From contig JBLNBO010000003.1 of assembly GCA_050260055.1 (NCBI GenBank), forward strand, positions 1 through 64,000: DNA of 64,000 nt. Reading direction: 5' to 3'. Positions 51,137 through 60,457 of this stretch are shown here, piece after piece. The notes under the pieces are model-generated. The model saw only the letters and a list, made by a program, of their open reading frames with translations, made no database searches and had not been told where the DNA came from. This stretch comes from JBLMYQ01 sp050260055 (GTDB lineage: Bacteria > Bacillota > Clostridia > Acetivibrionales > UBA4821). Position 1 is the first letter of the stretch. Every line of letters begins with the position of its first letter. The translations under genes were made by a program, and so were the position numbers.

Positions 51137-52294
51137 TTGAAACGCAGTTTTTTGTTTTTAGTATTCGCAATACTAATTATATCTCTGCCATTTTGCAGCC
51201 TCGCACAAGTCAGCACTGCTAAAACAGCACAAATAAGCGGTGATACATATGTAAAATTAAGCGACATAAAAAACATACTCGGTTTTGACTATAAAAAATC
51301 TTCTACAAATTCGATAACGGTGACTAAAAAGGGTTCAAACAAAGATTTAATTGGCAATGTCACTCAATCGGTCGTAGCAATAATCGGTGAAGATAAGCAA
51401 ATGAACTCTGAAATCGTAAACGATTATTACTACAGCAAGATTCCTGCAGGCCTTATGCATGGTTCTGGAGTAATTGTAAGCAAAGACGGGAGAATTATAA
51501 CCAACAATCATGTTGTTGAAAGCATGAAGGAAATTTACGTTGTGCTATATAACAACAAATCCTATAAGGCCAAACTCTTGTATAGAAATGAAGATTTGGA
51601 TTTGGCCCTAATCAAGATAAATTGTACAAATCTAAAACCTATGGAATTCGAAAAGATGGAAAATATCAACGCAGGTGATGAAGTAGTTGCAATAGGAACT
51701 CCATTGTATTTCGGATGGTCAAACAGTGTTTCTAAAGGCGTAATAAGTGGTCTCAACCGTCCGGTTGATGAAACTTATACCTTCTTACAGACCGATGCAA
51801 GCATTAATCCCGGAAACAGCGGCGGACCGCTGATTAATATGAACGGAAAACTGGTAGGTATAAATACTTTAGGAATAGAATGGTTCCAAGGTATAAATTT
51901 TTCAATTCCTGTAGAAAACATTGAATATTTTATCAATCATTATAATAAATACGGCAAGGTAAAAAGATGTTATTCCGGCCTTGAATTTGAAGAAAGCTGG
52001 CTTGCGCTTGTTGGTATTCCATCCAGCCAAGGCTTAAAAATAATCGGCATTAAAGATGATAGCATTTTCTCACAAGGGCAGGTTGTAGAAGGAGATGTCC
52101 TTGAATCAATAGACAAAGCTCCTATAACATCAATTGCAAGTTATAACGAGCTTCTCAAGAAGAAGCTTCCCGGCCAAACTGTAACCATGTCTTTTTCAAG
52201 GGGACTTTCCAAGTTTACTGTAAGTGTAAAACTAAAGGATTATCCCGAAACTGTAAAAAAACTTGAAGCAGAATCAAAAACAGCTAGCAAATAA
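51137..52294 (+). CDS. Secreted HtrA-like serine protease with PDZ domain
   Basis: The 385-residue protein has a signal peptide (FLFLVFAILIISLPFCSLA). Residues about 30-70 look like a copper-amine-oxidase N-terminal-type domain (VKLSDIKNILGFDYK). A trypsin-fold protease follows with the triad His in TNNHVVES, Asp in EDLDLALI and Ser in NPGNSGGPLI. A C-terminal PDZ-like domain (about 285-365) ends it. The start is TTG after AAGGGGG. It would degrade or check proteins outside the membrane. The next gene is 40 bp downstream. Confidence 0.92.
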   Translation: MKRSFLFLVFAILIISLPFCSLAQVSTAKTAQISGDTYVKLSDIKNILGFDYKKSSTNSITVTKKGSNKDLIGNVTQSVVAIIGEDKQMNSEIVNDYYYSKIPAGLMHGSGVIVSKDGRIITNNHVVESMKEIYVVLYNNKSYKAKLLYRNEDLDLALIKINCTNLKPMEFEKMENINAGDEVVAIGTPLYFGWSNSVSKGVISGLNRPVDETYTFLQTDASINPGNSGGPLINMNGKLVGINTLGIEWFQGINFSIPVENIEYFINHYNKYGKVKRCYSGLEFEESWLALVGIPSSQGLKIIGIKDDSIFSQGQVVEGDVLESIDKAPITSIASYNELLKKKLPGQTVTMSFSRGLSKFTVSVKLKDYPETVKKLEAESKTASK

Positions 52295-52334
52295 TCCGTA
52301 GCATCATGCTTTTATGAAAGGAATGATAATTATA

Positions 52335-54395
52335 ATGAAAACCTTCAACTTTAAAAAGTTTCTCGTATTATCCCTAACTGTTTGTATGATTTTTTCAATG
52401 ACCAGCTCAATAACCTTTGCAAAGGATGATTCGGGTAAAATTGATTTTTATAAAGCTTTCTCAAAAAGCGAAGAGAACATAGATATGATTGGAAACAGGA
52501 TATATAATTGGTCAATATATCTTCCAAGCGATGCAGTCATTGATAAGAATCCGAAAGCAACTTCTTTCAACATGAGTACCAACAGCTTCAAAGGAAACGT
52601 AAATATTAATGTATATAAAAATATTCATAACCTTTCCTTAGAGCAAATATATGCCGCCTCTTTATCAAAAGACAACTCTGACCCATATTATGACTACTAT
52701 TCATATGATTATAAATGCTCTGCAAAAATCCAGACAGATAAACATAATAACCGCTATATTTCAATTTCCTCTATAACCCCGGAATACTCTTACTATGGGA
52801 CTTCAGGAGGAGATGAAGAAAAAGGTACTTACAGTGAAGAAAGAACATACCTAGGTAAAAACAACGATATTAGTTATATATATAAAGTTAATATTTCAAT
52901 GGACCTTACTTTTTATAAACAGCACCAAAACCTTTTTTACAAACTCGCTGATTCTTTTAGAACAACTTTTGATTCTAAAAATCCTAATATTAAGGATTTA
53001 TCTGATTTAGCTACTTCATACAGAACTTTCGAGAGTAAAATCTATGGTTGGAAAATTGAACTTGCGCCATACTGGAAGCTTCAAAACCAGGAAACTGCAA
53101 CAACAGTAACATTTAAGCCTTTATATTCATCAGAAGAAATAGGCTCCCAAACAGAATCCTCTGAGCCTGCAGAAAATGGTGAAAACAATAATGTTTCGAA
53201 TTCGAATCCATCTGAAACCGATACAAAAGATAGCGGCGCATCCGGGCAAGACCAGAATACAGCATCCGAAGACCAATCCGAATCGGGAGATACCGATTCC
53301 GAGTCTGCCCAGCAGCCTTCTACAGAAACACCTGCCGATCAGCAAACTTCTGTTAATGATGAAAGCACCGCAAATTCAAAGGTTGAAAAGATAAATGATT
53401 CTCTCGCTGTATCATTCATTTCATCCGTACCACAAAATGAAACCTTCACGCAGTGGGCTGAAAAGGAATTTAAGAAAATACGCTCCAGTTATAACAAATC
53501 CGTATTTTCCGAATATTCTGTATCACAAGATTCAATTGGTTATAACAATAATAAAAAAGTAATGATTTATAAAATAAAAAATAACAGCCGCGATACTTTT
53601 TCAGAAGGTATAATGCTGGTCGAGGGAAATGGTTATAGATATAAGGTTGCTCTAAGAATGAGCGATTCGAAATTCAATGAAGGAGCTGGGAAAGAAAGTT
53701 TTTACCGTATGCTAAAATCATTTACCCTTACAGATAAAAAAAGTAGTTTTATAAAGGAAGTAATTCCAGTAGATTCTATTTTGAAAGCTGATTCGCCAAA
53801 AACTATATCCTTAAAAGATTTTGATATTAAGATTCCTGCAGATAATAATTGGATTGAGCCTTTTGACATATACGAAGGACAGCTTGAGGATTACTCATAT
53901 GGATACGATTCAGAATACTCTTCTGAAGAAGACCCTTCTTTAGAACAGCTTACTGTAAACAATCCATCCGCCGGTGTAACTCTTGCTATAAACGCAAGCA
54001 TAATTGACCAAGAAAATGCTGCGTGGAAAGACTCATACACTTCTTCTCAATATGAATCCACTGACCCAACCCTTAATCGGCAGGCATACATATTTACTTT
54101 GAAAGATGATATAGTTTTCAAGTCTATAGAAAAATATGATATAAGAAAAATGGAAGAAGCATCCGCTGGAGATAAGAGAAAATTCTATAATTTCAAAACA
54201 CTGCTCAATACTTATACTTATGTTATAAAATCCGGTAAGGAAGAATATAAACTGGTTTTCACAATTCCTGTACTAAATACGTGTGAAGAAAATGAAAAGC
54301 TTATAGAAGATTTATGGAAAAAGGTGGTCGTAAATAAAACTGCTCTTGGAAATGAAATTAAAGACTGGACGCCAATAGAATTACAAAAGCCATGA
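52335..54395 (+). CDS. Secreted protein of unknown function with Ser/Glu-rich linker
   Basis: The 686-residue protein has a signal peptide (KKFLVLSLTVCMIFSMTSSI, cleaved near FAKDD). It then appears to hold three related globular units, each with a Trp-containing strand (NWSIYLPSDAVI, GWKIELAPYWKL, and KIPADNNWIEPF). A long acidic, Ser/Asn/Gln/Glu-rich linker (about residues 260-350) separates the second and later parts. No family recognised. I prefer the ATG at 52335 because the signal peptide begins there; an ATG at 52314 is possible. It is probably co-transcribed with the HtrA-like protease. Confidence 0.8.
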   Translation: MKTFNFKKFLVLSLTVCMIFSMTSSITFAKDDSGKIDFYKAFSKSEENIDMIGNRIYNWSIYLPSDAVIDKNPKATSFNMSTNSFKGNVNINVYKNIHNLSLEQIYAASLSKDNSDPYYDYYSYDYKCSAKIQTDKHNNRYISISSITPEYSYYGTSGGDEEKGTYSEERTYLGKNNDISYIYKVNISMDLTFYKQHQNLFYKLADSFRTTFDSKNPNIKDLSDLATSYRTFESKIYGWKIELAPYWKLQNQETATTVTFKPLYSSEEIGSQTESSEPAENGENNNVSNSNPSETDTKDSGASGQDQNTASEDQSESGDTDSESAQQPSTETPADQQTSVNDESTANSKVEKINDSLAVSFISSVPQNETFTQWAEKEFKKIRSSYNKSVFSEYSVSQDSIGYNNNKKVMIYKIKNNSRDTFSEGIMLVEGNGYRYKVALRMSDSKFNEGAGKESFYRMLKSFTLTDKKSSFIKEVIPVDSILKADSPKTISLKDFDIKIPADNNWIEPFDIYEGQLEDYSYGYDSEYSSEEDPSLEQLTVNNPSAGVTLAINASIIDQENAAWKDSYTSSQYESTDPTLNRQAYIFTLKDDIVFKSIEKYDIRKMEEASAGDKRKFYNFKTLLNTYTYVIKSGKEEYKLVFTIPVLNTCEENEKLIEDLWKKVVVNKTALGNEIKDWTPIELQKP

Positions 54396-54401
54396 ATCAC
54401 C

Positions 54402-54432
54402 TTTCCCCCTCTCTTAAAATGAGAGGGGGAAA
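54402..54432. terminator. Hairpin after the secreted-protein gene
   Basis: TTTCCCCCTCTC (54402-54413) and GAGAGGGGGAAA (54421-54432) form a perfect 12-bp stem. The right tail is only AT-rich. It resembles the CCTCTCCC palindrome at 15705-15730. Confidence 0.65.
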
Positions 54433-54467
54433 ATTTATACCAGAGTTTTAGAAAGGGATGACGTAAT

Positions 54468-55397
54468 CTGCAAAAAAGATATTACTCCTTAAAGCAGTTT
54501 TTAACAGAAAAGTTTGGTGAAAAAGTCTATAAGATATCTATAGATGCAGGTTTTTCATGCCCTAACCGGAACAGCTCATCAGGAAATACCGGATGTATTT
54601 TCTGTAGTCCTAGAGGTTCAGGAGACTTTGCTGAAAACCCCAGTTTATCTATTTCCGAACAGCTATACGACTCCCAAAAAGGAATCCGTAAATTAGCTGC
54701 TGAATATGGAATAAACAAATATATTGCTTACTTTCAGGCGTACACCAATACTTTTGCCTCTGTTCAAGAACTCAGGAAAAAGTACCTTGAAGCAATATCG
54801 GTACCAGGAGTTATTGGCATCGCAATAGCAACACGGCCTGATTGCTTAGGCCCGGAAGTTCTGGAGCTTTTATCTGAGTTAAGTCGACAAACATATATAT
54901 GGGTCGAGCTTGGCTTACAAACAATTCATGAAAAAACCGCAGTGCTAATCAATCGGGGGTATTCCCTTTCCTGCTTTGAAGAAGCCGTTTCCAATTTAAA
55001 TACTATTGGAATCGATGTAGTATGCCATTTAATCTTTGGCCTTCCGGGAGAAAATAAAGAAGACATGCAAAAGTCAGTTGAATTTATTTCGCATAAAAAA
55101 CTGCAAGGCGTCAAGCTTCATCTGCTTCATGTTTTAGAAGGGACAGTTCTTGCTCAAATGTATAAAGCTGGTGAGTTTAACACTCTATCCATTGATGAAT
55201 ATGTTGAACTTGTCGTTCGCTCTTTGGAATTGCTCCCGCCAGATTTCGTAATTCACAGATTAACCGGAGATGGCCCGAAGAATTCTTTGATTGCACCAGA
55301 ATGGAGCAAAAATAAGCGCGAAGTCCTAAATCGGATAGAGAAAGAACTTAACTTCAGAAACATATATCAAGGAAGTCTTTGGAACCAGTATATCTAA
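54468..55397 (+). CDS. TIGR01212-type radical SAM protein, CTG start
   Basis: The 309-residue frame encodes a YhcC/TIGR01212-type radical SAM enzyme. It begins RYYSLKQFLTEKFGEKVYKI, has the Fe-S cysteines in SCPNRNSSSGNTGCIFCSPR, then AYFQAYTNTFA, IGIATRPDC-like and WVELGLQTIHEKT. It is complete, but the only usable start is CTG at 54468, 10 bases after AAAGGG; a TGA lies two codons upstream and no ATG, GTG or TTG occurs before the conserved region. A one-base shift would put the nearby ATG (54458) in frame. The function is unknown. Confidence 0.88.
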   Translation: MQKRYYSLKQFLTEKFGEKVYKISIDAGFSCPNRNSSSGNTGCIFCSPRGSGDFAENPSLSISEQLYDSQKGIRKLAAEYGINKYIAYFQAYTNTFASVQELRKKYLEAISVPGVIGIAIATRPDCLGPEVLELLSELSRQTYIWVELGLQTIHEKTAVLINRGYSLSCFEEAVSNLNTIGIDVVCHLIFGLPGENKEDMQKSVEFISHKKLQGVKLHLLHVLEGTVLAQMYKAGEFNTLSIDEYVELVVRSLELLPPDFVIHRLTGDGPKNSLIAPEWSKNKREVLNRIEKELNFRNIYQGSLWNQYI

Positions 55398-55404
55398 ACA
55401 AAAA

Positions 55405-55430
55405 ACGAAGTCAGTTTTCTCTGACTTCGC
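55405..55430. terminator. Bidirectional terminator
   Basis: GAAGTCAG and CTGACTTC form a stem with a 6-base loop, with an A-rich run on the left that gives a T-tail for the minus-strand gene at 55446-55688. Confidence 0.7.
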
Positions 55431-55445
55431 CTCATAAATTATGTA

Positions 55446-55688
55446 TTAGTCGTCGCTTCCGCCGGAATCGCTTCCGCTGTCATCCGAGCTGCTATCATCT
55501 GAACTACTGTCATCCGAGCCAGCTGCTTCATCAATGGTAGCATCAGCAGTATTCTGAACCTCATTTGTTGTATTATCTACTGGCGCTGTATTATCAACTG
55601 TGTCAGTGTTGTCTGTTTCATTTCCTTTTCTCATTAAAAAGAATAAAATAATAACTACTACAACTACTCCAATAATTAATGGTACCAT
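55446..55688 (-). CDS. Small membrane protein with acidic Ser/Asp tail
   Basis: The 80-residue protein is one N-terminal membrane helix (VPLIIGVVVVVIILFFLM), then an Asn/Thr/Asp linker and a Ser/Asp repeat tail (SDDSSSDDSSSDDSGSDSGG). No family recognised. It is 34 bp downstream of the WG-repeat gene stop and could be on the same transcript. Confidence 0.65.
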   Translation of the reverse strand: MVPLIIGVVVVVIILFFLMRKGNETDNTDTVDNTAPVDNTTNEVQNTADATIDEAAGSDDSSSDDSSSDDSGSDSGGSDD

Positions 55689-55722
55689 ACTCTACATCTC
55701 CTGTTCGTTAAAAATTTTCTTT

Positions 55723-57591
55723 TTACATTATATTCTTTTTGAAGGATTTCCAGAAGTATCCTTCTTTATCAATTATATCATTTATTTTTGAGAATGGAAT
55801 ATCAAATGTGGGAAATCCTGCCGCATATGCTGCAATTTCATATGGCTGGAAAAACAACTGTATTTTATCATCACTAATTATAAAGCTTTGCTCTGGTTTT
55901 ATTTTCTCAAATGCATCAGGGAAAAACATATTATCAGGCCCTTTGCTCTTTTCTGAAATTTGTTCTTTTACAATAGCGCTTAATTTTTCAATATACTTAC
56001 TATCTTTTTTGAACAAATCTCCAAGCTTATAGAACGTTCCAGTATTGATATTTATATGATAGCACTCCATATAAGGCATTCCATGCGCCGCTCCAAAAGG
56101 ATAGTAATATTGATTTTTTGTTACTATAATAAGCTCTTCAGTACTTGTTATATCATAGCTTATATCAACATCTTCCACATAATTGCCATTTTCTTTTCTC
56201 GAACCACTGTTATTGCCTACAAATATCTCTTTTAGCTTTTTATTAAGCCCTTCTTCTATCTTTTTATCTGGGTGGTTTGAAAACTGTGGATAACGTATAA
56301 GCATATGAATATCCGGCCTAAATTTAGTTTCTTTAACAGCCGCGCCATTCTTAAGGTTATAAGTGTTCTCGCTCTGCCAAATCAGCTTCCCTTCTTTGGA
56401 ATAATATTTAAGCCCTTCATCAATCTCAGCTTTTATAAGATTGCCAACAACCGTAAGCCTTCCTCTTCCATTAACCACAGGAAATCCTTGCGCTTTTTTG
56501 CCATAAATATCAATCAAGAAGGTTGAGTTATCATCGCTTACAGAAATATAACCGTTTTTTACTTCTGCCACATCATAGTAATTAAATCCTGTCAGGAAGG
56601 TTCCTTTAGAAGAAACAACAGCCTTTTTTACAAATGCTTCGGCACCAGGTATGGCTCCCTTTTGTCCAACATAGTATAATCCCTCTCCTATGGAAAAAAT
56701 ATCTGAGTACTCAGGCTTGATTGCAAACTCGCCTTTGGTATTTATTACTCCTACTTTTTCATCAGAAAAACTTTCACCTTCATTTACAATTGCATAACCT
56801 TTTTCGAATTTGTCTGCACGGCTGAACTTAGGTTCAATAAGAATCTTCCCATCCACTTTTAGGTATCCGAATTTTTCGTTATTATCATCACTAAAAACCA
56901 AAATACCTTCTGAAAGCTCGCGAACATTATTGTAATTTAAGAGTGAAATAATTTTACCAGCTTTATCAACTACTATGTATTCTTTATCTTTAATCTTAGC
57001 CAAGGCTTTCCCCCCGGCAAAGTCATAAGCAAATACAAACTGGGGCTTAAATAGAAGATTCCCGTTTTTATCAATATAACCATATACCCGTTTTCCTTCT
57101 CCGGCATCTTTTACACAAACCGCAAGCCCTTCATGAAAAGTATTTATTTCGTAAGGTGATAAAAATACCGTTTTTCCCTTTTCATCAATTACTTGATACT
57201 CATTTCCGTTATAAGTAACTGCACGACCCTCGGAAAAGTCAGAAATATATTGAAACTCCGGGTTAAGCACCATCCTCCCGCTTCTATCAATCAACCCAAC
57301 CTTTTCCCCTGAATAAATCCTTGCCATGCCATTTTCCATGAAATCTTCGGCCTTATCGAATTGAGGATTAATTACAAAATTGCCGTTTTCATCTATATAA
57401 CCCCATTTATATTCATTCTGAACCCTGTTATATGCTGGGTAAATGAAATTCTCCTGTTTATTTGTTTCTGGTTGCCCGGGAGTATTCGGGTTTTGCATAT
57501 CTTTTGGTGTTAAGAACGCTTTTATAATAAAAAACGCTATTAATACTGCCACCGCTAGAATAATTCCAATTAAAACAAGTTTCTTTTTCAT
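55723..57591 (-). CDS. WG-repeat protein with C-terminal DUF3298-like domain
   Basis: The 622-residue protein has an N-terminal membrane anchor (LVLIGIILAVAVLIAFFII). Residues about 50-400 contain seven or more WG repeats, each like KWGYIDENGNFVINPQF followed by an acidic F-x-x-G segment, predicted to form a beta-propeller-like array. The C-terminal part (about 425-610) resembles DUF3298/RsiV-type extracellular domains (YYYPFGAAHGMPY, KLGDLFK, FQPYEIAAYAAG). It would face outside the cell. The function is unknown. Confidence 0.87.
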   Translation of the reverse strand: MKKKLVLIGIILAVAVLIAFFIIKAFLTPKDMQNPNTPGQPETNKQENFIYPAYNRVQNEYKWGYIDENGNFVINPQFDKAEDFMENGMARIYSGEKVGLIDRSGRMVLNPEFQYISDFSEGRAVTYNGNEYQVIDEKGKTVFLSPYEINTFHEGLAVCVKDAGEGKRVYGYIDKNGNLLFKPQFVFAYDFAGGKALAKIKDKEYIVVDKAGKIISLLNYNNVRELSEGILVFSDDNNEKFGYLKVDGKILIEPKFSRADKFEKGYAIVNEGESFSDEKVGVINTKGEFAIKPEYSDIFSIGEGLYYVGQKGAIPGAEAFVKKAVVSSKGTFLTGFNYYDVAEVKNGYISVSDDNSTFLIDIYGKKAQGFPVVNGRGRLTVVGNLIKAEIDEGLKYYSKEGKLIWQSENTYNLKNGAAVKETKFRPDIHMLIRYPQFSNHPDKKIEEGLNKKLKEIFVGNNSGSRKENGNYVEDVDISYDITSTEELIIVTKNQYYYPFGAAHGMPYMECYHININTGTFYKLGDLFKKDSKYIEKLSAIVKEQISEKSKGPDNMFFPDAFEKIKPEQSFIISDDKIQLFFQPYEIAAYAAGFPTFDIPFSKINDIIDKEGYFWKSFKKNIM

Positions 57592-57674
57592 AAACCCTCC
57601 AAAAAAATTAGATTGCCAGTTTTTTATTCTGGCAACCCAATTATATCAAAAATTTCCCTGATTTCTTTAAAAAT

Positions 57675-58622
57675 TTATTCCTCTTTTTTATTTTTTCTCA
57701 TTATTCTAACTACAATAATTACTATTACTACGATTACGATAACAGGAGATAGTGTAACCAAAGCAATCAATACCCAGATTATGACTGAGAAAATTGCATT
57801 AATTGTCCATATAAAGCCATTCTTCATTGCTTTCCAAATATTTGCCGGAGAGGAAAAATCCCATTTAATTTCTTCTGTTGGCTTAACAGGGTCTTTTTGC
57901 TCAAACATTGAAATGTTTACTGTTGCTTCACCTGTAAGCTTATCCCACATCTTTATACTTCCTTCAAGTGATTCAATTTGCCCAGTTATGGTATTCAACT
58001 CATTTTGAACCTTTAATATATCAGTAATGGTAACCGCTTTCTTCTGAACTTCTAAAAGCTGATTCCTTCCATTTTTTAAATTTTCAAGCCTTGCAGCTGT
58101 ATCATAATACTGGTCTGTAATATCATTGCTTGATATTGATGAATTTGAGAGCTTCCCAATACTTGCAAGAAAATCTATAAAAGCATTAAGCTTTTGGGGT
58201 GGAACCTTGAAAACAACTCTGATTTGCTTGAATTCACCGTTAAAGTTAACATCTCGGCTGAATTCATACCCGCCATTTTTTTCAACCCACGAAACAACTT
58301 TGTTAAAATCATTATCAATGACCTTTGTCTCTAAAGTTATATTAGCATCTTTAATAATTTTCTTTATGCTGAGATTATCCTTTATTCCATTATCGTTTTT
58401 CCCTTTTTCTGTTGATTCTAACGCTTCCACAGTCATATTTGAAGACTGATTCTCATAATTTGATGCTTTCACATCCATGGCCATATTGTCCATCTGAGTG
58501 CCTGCCATACTAGATAGTTCTTGATTTTTCTGGAATGCCGGAATACTAATGACGATAATAACTGCAATAATTACAAGCATAATTATTCCTGTAATAATAA
58601 AGGCAAGGTTTTTCTTAAACAT
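57675..58622 (-). CDS. DUF4349 domain membrane protein
   Basis: The 315-residue protein has an N-terminal membrane helix (LAFIITGIIMLVIIAVIIVI), then the DUF4349 domain: IIKDANITLETKVIDNDFNK, VVFKVPPQKLNAFIDFLA, and a coiled segment with DTAARLENLKNGRNQLLEV and LNTITGQIESLEGSIK. A second C-terminal hydrophobic helix (LVTLSPVIVIVVIVIIVV) closes it. The family is membrane-bound and of unknown function. The ATG follows GGGGGG. Confidence 0.9.
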   Translation of the reverse strand: MFKKNLAFIITGIIMLVIIAVIIVISIPAFQKNQELSSMAGTQMDNMAMDVKASNYENQSSNMTVEALESTEKGKNDNGIKDNLSIKKIIKDANITLETKVIDNDFNKVVSWVEKNGGYEFSRDVNFNGEFKQIRVVFKVPPQKLNAFIDFLASIGKLSNSSISSNDITDQYYDTAARLENLKNGRNQLLEVQKKAVTITDILKVQNELNTITGQIESLEGSIKMWDKLTGEATVNISMFEQKDPVKPTEEIKWDFSSPANIWKAMKNGFIWTINAIFSVIIWVLIALVTLSPVIVIVVIVIIVVRIMRKNKKEE

Positions 58623-58691
58623 AAAAGTCCCCCCATTTTCTTTTTTTATTTTAGACCACCAAGAAATATAAAAAGTTCCATGAAAGACAAA

Positions 58692-58721
58692 AACAAAGAG
58701 CAGGTTAAACCCGCTCTTTTA
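58692..58721. terminator. Hairpin between trxA and the DUF4349 gene
   Basis: AAAGAGCAGGTT pairs with AACCCGCTCTTT, with one mismatch and a small loop. A T-rich run follows on the plus side and an A-rich run precedes it, so it could terminate trxA on the minus strand. Confidence 0.65.
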
Positions 58722-58766
58722 AATACTATAAAATAAATTTTTATGCATTGAAACCATTTGAAGAAC

Positions 58767-59096
58767 TTATAAATACTTATTCAAAGTAGTTTCGAGCGCT
58801 TCCTTATTCCTCAATCCCACCATCTTTTCAATCATTTCTCCATTTTTAAACACAATAATTGCTGGAATACTCATTATCTGAAATTTTAAAGCAAGGTCTT
58901 TTTGCTCATCTACATTAACCTTTGCAACTTTTGCTTTCCCTTCAAAATCTTCAGCTAGTTCATCAATTATCGGTCCAAGCATTCTGCACGGTCCGCACCA
59001 AGGCGCCCAGAAATCAACCAGAACAGGCACCTCAGATTTATATACCTCGCTTTCAAAATTATCTTTTGCTAATTGTAGAACTTTTTCGCTTGCCAT
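58767..59096 (-). CDS. trxA: Thioredoxin
   Basis: The 109-residue protein has the canonical active site in FWAPWCGPCRMLGP and the cis-Pro loop IMSIPAIIVFKNG. It reduces protein disulfides in the cytoplasm. It is 47 bp downstream of the CsoR-family repressor and may share its transcript. Confidence 0.97.
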   Translation of the reverse strand: MASEKVLQLAKDNFESEVYKSEVPVLVDFWAPWCGPCRMLGPIIDELAEDFEGKAKVAKVNVDEQKDLALKFQIMSIPAIIVFKNGEMIEKMVGLRNKEALETTLNKYL

Positions 59097-59143
59097 AATT
59101 ATTCCTCCTTCTTATCTTAAACTTACTTATCTTAACTTTAAGA

Positions 59144-59413
59144 TTAATCAATAACAGCTTCCATCATCTTTAAAACTTCGCAGAGAATATCCTGAGAATT
59201 TTTTTCCTTATCAGTATTTATGCAATTTTCACAGTATTTTTTTATAAGAAGATTGCCTGTATTTTTTAATGCAGAGCGTGCGGCTGATATCTGGACAAGT
59301 ATTTCTGTACATGCCTTTCCCTCTTCAACCATACGGGCAACACCTTTTATCTGTCCTTCTATCCTGTTTAGCCTGTTTATTATTTCTTTCTTATTATCGC
59401 ATACGTTATTCAT
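59144..59413 (-). CDS. CsoR/CstR-family metal- or persulfide-sensing repressor
   Basis: The 89-residue helical protein is of the CsoR/RcnR/CstR family (RLNRIEGQIKGVARMVEEGK, then CTEILVQISAARSAL). The first sensing Cys is present (KACTEIL). In the second helix the sequence reads KKYCENC, so the His expected four residues before the second Cys in copper-sensing CsoR is Tyr, and there is an extra Cys. This points to a CstR-like thiol sensor rather than Cu(I) CsoR. A matching palindrome lies upstream, and trxA follows. Confidence 0.85.
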   Translation of the reverse strand: MNNVCDNKKEIINRLNRIEGQIKGVARMVEEGKACTEILVQISAARSALKNTGNLLIKKYCENCINTDKEKNSQDILCEVLKMMEAVID

Positions 59414-59465
59414 AAAATCACCCCGTATTTATAGCTAAACTATAAACTTTTTATATATTAGTCTT

Positions 59466-59488
59466 AATATACCCCCCTAGGGTATATT
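59466..59488. promoter_or_regulatory. Predicted operator of the CsoR/CstR-family repressor
   Basis: AATATACCC (59466-59474) and GGGTATATT (59480-59488) are perfectly complementary with a 5-bp centre. The TACCC...GGGTA core is typical of operators for this family. It lies about 55 bases upstream of the repressor start, so the gene probably represses itself and trxA. Confidence 0.75.
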
Positions 59489-59521
59489 GTATCATCAAAA
59501 AATACCTCTGTCAATATTAAA

Positions 59522-59558
59522 GAAAAAAGCTCTGGTAAAAAATTACCAGAGCTTTTTA
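59522..59558. terminator. Terminator of the 59562-60209 gene
   Basis: AAAAAGCTCTGGT and ACCAGAGCTTTTT form a perfect 13-bp stem with an 8-base AT loop. Confidence 0.85.
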
Positions 59559-59561
59559 GAG

Positions 59562-60209
59562 TTAATTCATAATATTATGATCGGTTGACCTTTCTTCTGC
59601 TGATAAAACTAGCCCTATCAGTTCACCTAATCCTGCCACAATATCCGGCTGCATTTCACAGGCTTGAAGCAATCCTAACGCGGCAACGAAGATTCGCAGG
59701 AGACCTTCAACCTCTGCAATTTCATAGCTTATCAAGTCCCGCTCGTCCCGCATTTCAGATGTACCCGCCTTAATTTTTCTACGCGCCTCTGCGCTAGTAA
59801 GGTTTCCTATCTTCTCTTGCCTTTTCTCTATAACATCAAGTTCTTTTTCCAATGCCTGGATAAGTTTGCCTGCGGCCGACAGAATAGCCTCATAGCCTTT
59901 TTCTTCCTCATTTTCGGTCAATTCAGGTTGGCTTTCAATACTGTTCAGAACCTCCAGACCAATTTTGTCAAAGCAATACTCAAACAGGGCAACTACTCCT
60001 ACATTAAGTCTGTCGGTTATGTCGGCACCATACCTTTCTGCTACTCTGAAGGCCTTGGCCAGATGCCTAATCAGTATTCTTTCAGAGAATTCGCCGTTGA
60101 GTATGTCCTTGAAACGATTATTTTCAGGGATTCTTCCTTTCTCTCTTTGGGTTACCAACAAAACTCTTTTCAGTTCAACCAAATAGTCCTTTTCAATCTT
60201 ACTTTCCAT
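59562..60209 (-). CDS. Hypothetical helical protein, 215 residues
   Basis: I do not recognise this protein. It is almost entirely helical and acidic: LVELKRVLLVTQREKGRIPE, RILIRHLAKAFRVAERYGAD, a coiled stretch LIQALEKELDVIEKRQEKIG, and VEGLLRIFVAALGLLQACE. No signal peptide or membrane helix is evident. It is a single gene with its own terminator; the gap 60210-60457 shows nothing more. Confidence 0.7.
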   Translation of the reverse strand: MESKIEKDYLVELKRVLLVTQREKGRIPENNRFKDILNGEFSERILIRHLAKAFRVAERYGADITDRLNVGVVALFEYCFDKIGLEVLNSIESQPELTENEEEKGYEAILSAAGKLIQALEKELDVIEKRQEKIGNLTSAEARRKIKAGTSEMRDERDLISYEIAEVEGLLRIFVAALGLLQACEMQPDIVAGLGELIGLVLSAEERSTDHNIMN

Positions 60210-60457
60210 TATTTTCCCACTCCTTCCTTTTTTACGACAGCACCTAAAAAATTTTTTGGGGCACTAACTGAACTACCTGCAACAAGCATAATAATAAAAT
60301 GGGACACATTATTATGAAATTTTATCACAACTAATTATTCTTGTAAATAAAAAAACATTTATCAATAAAATAAATCGCATTTTGGCTGATAAATGTTTTA
60401 ATACTTCCCTATGAACAAAATTGAGCTATTAAGAGAAGAGAATTAAAACTCTCTTCT

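Noticed and set aside
54942..55397. A 151-residue protein starting at the ATG at 54942
   Set aside because: It is the C-terminal half of the radical SAM protein; the conserved Fe-S cysteines lie upstream in the same frame.
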